Part shown: positions 7,236 through 11,265 of the stretch, piece after piece
How the letters are laid out: each line of letters starts with the position of its first letter
Position numbering within the stretch: position 1 is the first letter of the stretch
Assembly (NCBI GenBank): GCA_012515925.1
Contig: JAAYXM010000047.1
Span: 1 to 11,265, forward strand
DNA length: 11,265 nt
Reading direction: 5' to 3'
Origin: Clostridiales bacterium
GTDB taxonomy: Bacteria; Bacillota; Clostridia; Oscillospirales; JAAYXM01
Translations under genes and position numbers: made by a program
The notes under the pieces: model-generated
What the model saw: the letters and a program-made list of their open reading frames with translations, nothing else
Database searches by the model: none
What the model was told of the DNA's origin: nothing

Positions 7236-7241
7236 ATTATA
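7236..7241 (-). promoter_or_regulatory. Possible -10 box for the small membrane protein gene
   Basis: The minus strand reads TATAAT here, within an AT-rich stretch about 33 bases before the ATG at 7203. No good -35 hexamer lies at 16-18 bases, so this is only a weak promoter candidate. Confidence 0.3.
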
Positions 7242-7263
7242 TATTTACAAGAGCTTTTCAGTG

Positions 7264-7308
7264 ATAAGACAGGGGGGGCGGTGCCGCGCACCGCCCCCCC
7301 TGTCTTAT
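7264..7308. repeat. Perfect 21-bp GC-rich hairpin, REP-like palindrome
   Basis: Positions 7264-7284 are the exact reverse complement of 7288-7308, with a three-base CGC loop (7285-7287). Each arm contains the outer block ATAAGACA, a run of seven G or C, and the inner block CGGTGC. No T-run follows on either strand, so it does not look like an ordinary rho-independent terminator, although it begins 10 bases past the MNT stop and could block transcription or protect a 3' end. The ACAGGGGG-CGGT pattern recalls dispersed palindromes seen in clostridial genomes, sometimes linked to REP-associated Y1 transposases. No transposase is present in this window, so that link is inference. Confidence 0.85.
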
Positions 7309-7317
7309 ATAGTGCAA

Positions 7318-7623
7318 TCAACATAGAATTTCCCCTGTTTTTAATACCTCATCAATAAAGCCGGTTTTGTCATTTTGCAAATCAAGCAATACAGGCTCTA
7401 TGTCGGCACTGATATTTCGCCGGAGTTTATATAGCTTTTGGGATGTTTCTAAATAATCCCCCGTAAATCCATTCAGAATAACAGCTATGTCAATATCACT
7501 ATGCTCACGTGCCTGTCCGTTTGCATACGACCCATAAAGTACGACAGCAGTGGGGTTTAAGTAGCTTTTTACTTCCTGCGCGTATTTTCTTGCTATCTTC
7601 ATAACCGTTGTTTTATTCAACAT
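7318..7623 (-). CDS. MNT-type nucleotidyltransferase domain protein (MntA-like antitoxin)
   Basis: A 101-residue minimal nucleotidyltransferase. VVLYGSYANGQAREHSDIDI carries the full GS-x10-D-x-D signature (G31, S32, D43, D45), and a third acidic residue is likely at D74 or E76 in SADIEPVLL. In characterised HEPN-MNT pairs the MntA protein adds AMP to the HEPN toxin and so neutralises it. The chosen start is ATG 7623-7621, with GGAGG at 7631-7635 and seven bases of spacing. A longer frame back to 7659 would add 12 residues that merely overlap the HEPN coding end. The start overlaps the HEPN stop by seven bases (7617-7623), typical of translational coupling. Codons are more A/T-ended than in the flanking core genes, which suggests acquisition. 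A distinct substrate cannot be inferred. Confidence 0.88.
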   Translation of the reverse strand: MLNKTTVMKIARKYAQEVKSYLNPTAVVLYGSYANGQAREHSDIDIAVILNGFTGDYLETSQKLYKLRRNISADIEPVLLDLQNDKTGFIDEVLKTGEILC

Positions 7624-7955
7624 AACAAATCCTCCGTTTCCGTCAAAATAACTTTGCACCTGTCTTCAGACAGTGTTGCAGTGAGCTTTTCTATCTGTTC
7701 CGGGTACCGTGCCGCTATATTCAACGGGTCAAGCGAGTCCAGTATATCTTTGTAATTTTCAGACATAAAATCATATATATTGCCTATCTGTGCCAGTTTC
7801 ATAAGTCCGTGAGACTTCGGCGGAATTGTATCATTGTCAGCTATCACAGCCTTTAGGGCTTTTTCAATTGCTTGATGACACATAAAACCTACATAAAGAT
7901 ATCTCTTTGTACGCAACATAGCAGAAGCTGTCTCAATATCATAGTCTGCTAACAA
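7617..7955 (-). CDS. HEPN domain protein (HepT-like toxin), apparent N-terminal frameshift
   Basis: From a TTG at 7955 this frame gives 112 residues matching the HEPN family: LADYDIETASAMLRTKRYLY, then VGFMCHQAIEKALKAVIA and KSHGLMKLAQ. HEPN partners of MNT proteins are commonly RNases that act as toxins. Relatives usually begin about nine residues earlier with a pattern like KDKAEYWI before LADYD. Exactly that, MKDKAEYWI, is encoded just upstream from a TTG at 7980 behind AAGGAGGG (7991-7998), but in another frame. Loss of two bases (or gain of one) near 7953 explains it. A GGAG at 7963-7966, seven bases before TTG 7955, might rescue translation. No R-x4-6-H catalytic motif is visible: the only histidines are H27 and H48, and R18 is nine residues before H27. 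RNase activity is therefore doubtful. Confidence 0.82.
   Translation of the reverse strand: MLADYDIETASAMLRTKRYLYVGFMCHQAIEKALKAVIADNDTIPPKSHGLMKLAQIGNIYDFMSENYKDILDSLDPLNIAARYPEQIEKLTATLSEDRCKVILTETEDLLC
7631..7635 (-). promoter_or_regulatory. Ribosome binding site fixing the MNT start
   Basis: GGAGG on the minus strand with seven bases to the ATG at 7623. It lies inside the last HEPN codons and selects 7623 over the upstream in-frame start at 7659. Confidence 0.8.
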
Positions 7956-7990
7956 TCCAATACTCCGCCTTGTCCTTCAATTTATTAGCA

Positions 7991-7998
7991 CCCTCCTT
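7991..7998 (-). promoter_or_regulatory. Ribosome binding site of the ancestral HEPN start
   Basis: AAGGAGGG on the minus strand, 10 bases before TTG 7980. It is the strongest such site ahead of the HEPN gene and points to 7980 as the original start, which is now out of frame with the main HEPN coding region. Confidence 0.6.
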
Positions 7999-8024
7999 TC
8001 TCAATTTTGTATATATATATATGA

Positions 8025-8033
8025 ATTATAGCA
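8025..8033 (-). promoter_or_regulatory. Extended -10 promoter for the HEPN-MNT pair
   Basis: The minus strand reads TGCTATAAT: a perfect TATAAT (8030-8025) preceded by TG-n (8033-8031), the extended -10 form that needs little from a -35 box. No good -35 hexamer is seen. Transcription would begin near 8018, within an alternating TA run (about 8010-8022), roughly 40 bases ahead of TTG 7980. Confidence 0.55.
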
Positions 8034-8110
8034 ACGATTGTCTGTTATAGCTTTATTCAAGATTATTATATGACATCAGGCATCATTATTCAATTGTTTT
8101 ATTTTAAATA

Positions 8111-8160
8111 AATAATCAAAGCCGGAGAAGCATTATTATTGCTCTCCGGCTTTGATTATT
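8111..8160 (-). terminator. Intrinsic terminator of the ribosomal protein operon
   Basis: An 18-bp perfect stem pairs 8111-8128 with 8143-8160, with a GCCGGAGA/TCTCCGGC core and an AT-rich loop. It begins eight bases after the rplQ stop. On the minus strand the stem ends in TTTGATTATT and runs on into TATTT, giving a U-rich though interrupted tail. It separates the ribosomal operon from the HEPN-MNT promoter. Confidence 0.8.
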
Positions 8161-8167
8161 AATTCTG

Positions 8168-8509
8168 TTATACCAGTTCGATAACGGCCATCTCGGCGCT
8201 GTCGCCGCGGCGCGGGCCTGTTTTCACGATACGGCAATAACCGCCGTTTCTGTCCGCGTATTTCGGCGCAATCTCGTCAAATAGCTTTTTTACGACATCC
8301 TCTTTCGTAATAAACGCGAGCACCTGTCTTCTTGCGTGCAGCGTGTTGGTTTTTCCGAGCGTTATCATTTTTTCGGCCAGCGGGCGAACCTCTTTCGCGC
8401 GCATAACCGTTGTTTCTATCTTTCCTTTTTCGAGCAAATACGTAACCATGGCACGAAGCATGGCGAGCCGGGCATCTGTAGCGCGGCCGAGCTTTCGGGT
8501 TCCGGGCAT
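8168..8509 (-). CDS. rplQ: 50S ribosomal protein L17
   Basis: A 113-residue L17, a large-subunit protein near the polypeptide exit tunnel. It shows the family start PGTRKLGRATDARLAMLRAM, the central KEVRPLAEKMITLGK, and the C-terminal GGYCRIVKTGPRRGDSAEMA ending in VIELV. The start is ATG 8509-8507, because AAGGAGGT at 8517-8524 lies seven bases before it. A longer frame from a TTG at 8527 would place the ribosome binding site inside the coding region and add residues L17 does not have. It is the last gene of the operon, followed by a terminator. Length is usual for Firmicutes. Confidence 0.97.
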   Translation of the reverse strand: MPGTRKLGRATDARLAMLRAMVTYLLEKGKIETTVMRAKEVRPLAEKMITLGKTNTLHARRQVLAFITKEDVVKKLFDEIAPKYADRNGGYCRIVKTGPRRGDSAEMAVIELV

Positions 8510-8516
8510 TTGAAAT

Positions 8517-8524
8517 ACCTCCTT
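8517..8524 (-). promoter_or_regulatory. Ribosome binding site fixing the rplQ start
   Basis: AAGGAGGT on the minus strand with seven bases to ATG 8509. It decides between that start and the longer in-frame TTG at 8527. Confidence 0.85.
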
Positions 8525-8554
8525 CAATCAGAAATAAAGTATTACTCCGGCATT

Positions 8555-8579
8555 CAAATGTCCCGTAAAAAGACATTTG
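8555..8579 (-). repeat. Short hairpin in the rpoA-rplQ spacer
   Basis: CAAATGTC (8555-8562) and GACATTTG (8572-8579) form a perfect 8-bp stem with a nine-base loop. It sits in the 95-base gap between the rpoA stop and the rplQ start. It is too AT-rich, and lacks a following U-run, to be called a terminator. It could be an RNA processing or stability element. Confidence 0.4.
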
Positions 8580-8604
8580 CGCGCCGCAATAATAACACGG
8601 GGGC

Positions 8605-9558
8605 TTATTTTTCGCTTTCCTCGCTTGCGAGCGAGAGCCCCAATGCTTCCAGCTTGTTAATAACTTCTTCGAGTGATTTGTGTCCGAGGTTTCTGACCTT
8701 CATCATATCCTCCTGGGTTTTGCTTATCAAATTCTCGACCGTATTGATTCCCGCGCGTTTTAAGCAGTTAAACGAGCGCACCGATAAATCGAGCTCCTCG
8801 ATTGTCATTTCCAATACCTTATCGCGCTGGGTTTCGGGTTTTTCGACAACTATCGACGTACTTCCGATATCCTCGGACAGATCAATAAACAGCGACAGGT
8901 GGTCGCTTAGAATCTTTGCGCCGTATGACAGCGCGTCGCGGGCGGATATCGTCTTGTTCGTCCACACCTCGATTGTCAGCTTATCATAGTCCGTCATATG
9001 ACCGACACGGGTATTTTCGATATGGTAATTAACCTTGTGCACCGGCGTGTAAATCGAATCCACGGGGATAACGCCAATAACCGACTGGGCCGGCTTGTTC
9101 CTCTCGGACGGGACATAGCCCCTGCCGTGGCTGATCGTAAGCTCCATGCTTAACGTCGCGTCCGGGCCGAGTGTCGCGATATGAAGCTCGGGGTTTAAAA
9201 TCTCGACCTCGCCGTCGGTCTTGATATCGCCCGCGCAGACATCGCCCTGGTTTGACGCCTCGATATACACGGTCTTTGTCTCGTTGCCGTGGATTTTCGC
9301 GGCAATATCCTTGACGTTTAAGATGATTTCGGTAACATCCTCTTTAACGCCCGGAATTGTCGAGAACTCATGGGATATGCCCGCGATTTTTATATTCGTC
9401 ACCGCGGTGCCCGGCAATGACGACAGCATTACACGCCTGAGTGAATTTCCGAGCGTCATGCCGTATCCACGCTCCAACGGCTCGATTACGAACATGCCGT
9501 ACGAACCGTCTTCAAGCGATTCCACACATTCAATACGGGGTTTCTCAATTTCTATCAT
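8605..9558 (-). CDS. rpoA: DNA-directed RNA polymerase subunit alpha
   Basis: A 317-residue alpha subunit, the dimeric platform on which beta and beta' assemble. The N-terminal domain shows RGYGMTLGNSLRRVMLSSLP (the conserved assembly region), then ISHEFSTIPGVKEDV and ISHGRGYVPSERNK. The C-terminal domain has LDLSVRSFNCLKRAGINTV, NLISKTQEDMMKVRNLGHKS and LEEVINKLEALGL. R261 corresponds to the UP-element-contacting arginine known as R265 in E. coli. The start ATG 9558-9556 follows AAGGAGG with 11 bases of spacing. It lies downstream of rpsD across a 74-base gap in which no further structure is evident, and upstream of rplQ, the standard order. It is complete, with no odd residues noticed. Confidence 0.98.
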   Translation of the reverse strand: MIEIEKPRIECVESLEDGSYGMFVIEPLERGYGMTLGNSLRRVMLSSLPGTAVTNIKIAGISHEFSTIPGVKEDVTEIILNVKDIAAKIHGNETKTVYIEASNQGDVCAGDIKTDGEVEILNPELHIATLGPDATLSMELTISHGRGYVPSERNKPAQSVIGVIPVDSIYTPVHKVNYHIENTRVGHMTDYDKLTIEVWTNKTISARDALSYGAKILSDHLSLFIDLSEDIGSTSIVVEKPETQRDKVLEMTIEELDLSVRSFNCLKRAGINTVENLISKTQEDMMKVRNLGHKSLEEVINKLEALGLSLASEESEK

Positions 9559-9632
9559 TTGTTGAATACCCTCCTTTTCGTCGGCTTAAAGTGTACCGCG
9601 CAAATTATGCGGTTTTGAGCGGCTTCGAGGGC

Positions 9633-10262
9633 TTACTTCGAGTAATACTCGACGATAAGATGCTCCTCAACCGGAAAATCGATATCCTCTCTGTCCGGGA
9701 GGTTAATAACCTTCGCCTCGACTTTATCCCTGTCAAAATCCAGCCACTTCGGCGGGACACGCGATGAATTAACTTCGATGACGGTTTTGAATTTATCCAT
9801 ATTACGGCTGTTCTCGCGGAGAGCAATAACGTCGCCGGCTTTCAAAAGATAAGACGGGATATTGACCTTTATGCCATTAACGGTAAAATGCCCGTGGCCG
9901 ATAAGCTGTCTCGCCTCGGGGCGGCTCATGGCCATGCCCAGACGGTAAACAACATTGTCGAGCCTGGATTCGAGAATCCGAAGCAGATTTTCACCCGTTA
10001 TGCCTTTTTTGGAAGCCGCCATTTCAAAGTATTTGTTGAACTGACTTTCGAGCACACCGTAATAGCGCCTTGCTTTCTGCTTCTCGCGCAGCTGCAAGCC
10101 GTATTCGGAGAGCTTTTTCCTGCCTTTGCCGTGCTGTCCCGGCGGCTGCGCGGGACGGCGGTCAACGGCACATTTATTCGTATAGCAGCGATCGCCCTTT
10201 AAAAACAGCTTCTGGTTTTCGCGGCGGCAGATTCTGCATACGGCATCCGTGTATCTTGCCAT
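9633..10262 (-). CDS. rpsD: 30S ribosomal protein S4 (zinc-binding form)
   Basis: A 209-residue S4, a primary 16S rRNA binding protein that starts assembly of the 30S body. The N-terminus carries C9, C12, C26 and C31 (C-x2-C-x13-C-x4-C), so it is the zinc-binding form. The S4 RNA-binding domain is visible around residues 98-160 with SRLDNVVYRLGMAMSRPEAR and GHGHFTVNGIKVNIPSYLLK. The C-terminal VPPKWLDFD and EEHLIVEYYSK are typical. ATG 10262-10260 follows GGAGGTG with about nine bases of spacing. S4 is a translational autoregulator in several bacteria, but no leader structure was recognised here. It is placed between rpsK and rpoA as in most Firmicutes that keep rpsD in this operon. Confidence 0.98.
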   Translation of the reverse strand: MARYTDAVCRICRRENQKLFLKGDRCYTNKCAVDRRPAQPPGQHGKGRKKLSEYGLQLREKQKARRYYGVLESQFNKYFEMAASKKGITGENLLRILESRLDNVVYRLGMAMSRPEARQLIGHGHFTVNGIKVNIPSYLLKAGDVIALRENSRNMDKFKTVIEVNSSRVPPKWLDFDRDKVEAKVINLPDREDIDFPVEEHLIVEYYSK

Positions 10263-10285
10263 AAAAAACTACACCTCCATATATA

Positions 10286-10687
10286 TTAAACGCGTCTTCT
10301 CTTGGGCGGGGGGCAGCCGTTATGCGGGATAGGCGTAACGTCTTTAATCATATTGACCTCAAGCCCCGCCGCCTGCAGCGCGCGGATAGCGGCTTCACGT
10401 CCCGAGCCCGGGCCTTTTACAAAGACCTCAACAGTCTTAAGTCCGTGCTCCATAGCCGCCTTTGCCGCGGTTTCCGCCGCGACCTGCGCGGCATACGGAG
10501 TGGATTTGCGCGAGCCTCTGAAACCCATACCGCCCGAAGACGCCCACGACAATGCGTTGCCGTTTGTATCGGTTATCGTAACCATCGTATTGTTAAAGGA
10601 GGAGCGAATATGCGCCGCGCCTTTTTCAATATTCTTGCGTTCACGGCGTTTCCTGGAAGCGCCCTTTCTTGTTTTTGGACTTGCCAT
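10286..10687 (-). CDS. rpsK: 30S ribosomal protein S11
   Basis: A 133-residue S11, a platform protein of the small subunit near the mRNA exit site. Diagnostic stretches are the basic start (MASPKTRKGASRKRRERKN), AHIRSSFNNTMVTITDTNGN, SSGGMGFRGSRKSTPYAAQ, VKGPGSGREAAIRALQAAGL, and the C-terminal PHNGCPPPKRRRV. ATG 10687-10685 follows AAGGAGGT across 12 bases, a slightly long spacing. A tiny ATG-GCA-TAA lies inside that spacer and is ignored. It begins 18 bases after the rpsM stop and ends 23 bases before rpsD. Confidence 0.98.
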   Translation of the reverse strand: MASPKTRKGASRKRRERKNIEKGAAHIRSSFNNTMVTITDTNGNALSWASSGGMGFRGSRKSTPYAAQVAAETAAKAAMEHGLKTVEVFVKGPGSGREAAIRALQAAGLEVNMIKDVTPIPHNGCPPPKRRRV

Positions 10688-10705
10688 GCTTTATGCCATA
10701 CCTCC

Positions 10706-11074
10706 TTACTTCTTCTTGTTCGCTATGGTCCTCTTCGGACCCTTGCGGGTTCTCGCGTTTGTCTTCGTACGCTGGCCGCGCACGGGCATACCTCTCCTGT
10801 GACGCTGGCCGCGATAGGAGCCGATTTCGATAAGACGCTTTATATCGAGCGCTGTGTCACGGCGAAGGTCGCCCTCGACGCGGTAGTTCCTGTCGATATA
10901 CTCGCGCAGCTTCGCAACTTCGTCCTCGGATAAGTCCTTGACGCGGGTGTCGGGATTGATGCCGGTCGCAGTCAGAATTTCGTTTGAACGTGTTCTGCCG
11001 ATGCCGAAAATATAGGTGAGTCCGATTTCGACTCTCTTTTCTCTGGGCAGGTCGGTTCCGGCTATACGTGCCAT
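10706..11074 (-). CDS. rpsM: 30S ribosomal protein S13
   Basis: A 122-residue S13, a head protein of the small subunit that contacts the 50S in inter-subunit bridges and the P-site tRNA through its tail. It starts MARIAGTDLPREKRVEIGL followed by YIFGIG (the helix-hairpin region). The centre contains LRRDTALDIKRLIEIGSYRG, and the basic tail is RGMPVRGQRTKTNARTRKGP followed by KR. ATG 11074-11072 follows GGAGGTG at 11085-11091, 10 bases away. It follows rpmJ across a 52-base gap. In E. coli S4 represses translation at the rpsM leader, but no matching pseudoknot was identified here. Confidence 0.98.
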   Translation of the reverse strand: MARIAGTDLPREKRVEIGLTYIFGIGRTRSNEILTATGINPDTRVKDLSEDEVAKLREYIDRNYRVEGDLRRDTALDIKRLIEIGSYRGQRHRRGMPVRGQRTKTNARTRKGPKRTIANKKK

Positions 11075-11126
11075 TTAAAACATGCACCTCCATAAAGTTT
11101 CTGAATATGCCGCCAGACTGATTGTA

Positions 11127-11240
11127 TCAGCCTTGTTTCTGCTTGTGCTTGGGATTATCGCAAATCACCATTACTCTTCCCTTGCGGCGTATGATTTTGC
11201 ACTTTTCACAAATAGGCTTGACAGATGGTCTTACTTTCAT
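11127..11240 (-). CDS. rpmJ: 50S ribosomal protein L36 (zinc-binding form)
   Basis: A 37-residue protein, ATG 11240-11238 to TGA 11129-11127, reading MKVRPSVKPICEKCKII and ending in CDNPKHKQKQG. L36 is the smallest large-subunit protein. C11, C14, C27 and H32 form the zinc ribbon of the standard (non-paralogue) form, and the length is exact for the family. The upstream GGAG (about 11252-11255) is weakly spaced at 11 bases, so translation may be coupled to the preceding gene. In clostridial genomes that gene is usually infA; only 25 bases of it or its spacer are visible here, too few to call. The next gene is rpsM. Confidence 0.96.
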   Translation of the reverse strand: MKVRPSVKPICEKCKIIRRKGRVMVICDNPKHKQKQG

Positions 11241-11265
11241 AGTACTACAAGCTCCATTCTCCGGC

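Noticed and set aside
8009..8022. Alternating TA run as a phase-variable repeat
   Set aside because: Only about six TA units, and it lies at the predicted transcription start of HEPN-MNT. It is too short to claim variability from one sequence.
7012..8160. CRISPR array or complete transposon in the accessory interval
   Set aside because: No regularly spaced repeats, transposase, integrase or flanking direct repeats were seen.
8510..8527. Extended N-terminus of rplQ from TTG 8527
   Set aside because: The extension encodes the AAGGAGGT site itself. L17 normally begins at M-x-x-RKLGR, matching ATG 8509.
10688..10711. Two-codon mini-ORFs (ATG-x-TAA) between the ribosome binding site and start of rpsK, and likewise ahead of rpsM
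   Set aside because: They lie 0-2 bases from the Shine-Dalgarno core, too close for initiation. They are most likely a by-product of the GGAGGT-ATG-like spacing sequence.

Overview
The window looks like chromosomal DNA of a Gram-positive clostridial bacterium (Firmicutes/Bacillota). This rests on strong AAGGAGG-type ribosome binding sites, the gene order rpmJ-rpsM-rpsK-rpsD-rpoA-rplQ, a zinc-type S4 and L36, a long PBP2, and a zapA/U32 pair beside the mre genes. GC is moderate to high in the core genes and drops visibly around 7200-8160. A genus cannot be named from the sequence alone.

Layout. On the + strand, 2-7011 is a co-directional, tightly spaced cluster: the 3' end of zapA (Z-ring assembly), a U32-family protein of the RlhA/collagenase-like type, dut (dUTPase), maf (nucleotide pyrophosphatase), mreC, mreD, and mrdA for penicillin-binding protein 2. 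These genes couple nucleotide-pool housekeeping with division and cell-wall elongation. mrdA is split by an apparent one-base deletion near 5832, so it reads as an N-terminal and a C-terminal fragment. mreB is not present between maf and mreC.

Between the two core blocks (7012-8167) lies a small accessory interval on the - strand. It holds a previously easy-to-miss 53-codon membrane-protein ORF, a 21-bp perfect GC-rich hairpin resembling a REP-like palindrome, and a HEPN-MNT two-gene toxin-antitoxin-type module. The module has its own extended -10 promoter. The HEPN gene appears frameshifted close to its N-terminus, with a possible rescue TTG start.

On the - strand, 11240-8168 is the end of the large ribosomal protein/RNA polymerase operon: rpmJ, rpsM, rpsK, rpsD, rpoA, rplQ. 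It closes with a long stem-loop terminator at 8111-8160. The two core blocks are convergent and the accessory interval sits where they meet.

The best leads are the split PBP2 gene, the HEPN-MNT module with its damaged toxin start, the perfect palindrome (whose first 13 bases recur directly upstream of mrdA), and the unannotated small membrane protein. The core genes look ordinary. Two apparent frameshifts within about 2 kb also raise the possibility of sequencing error.
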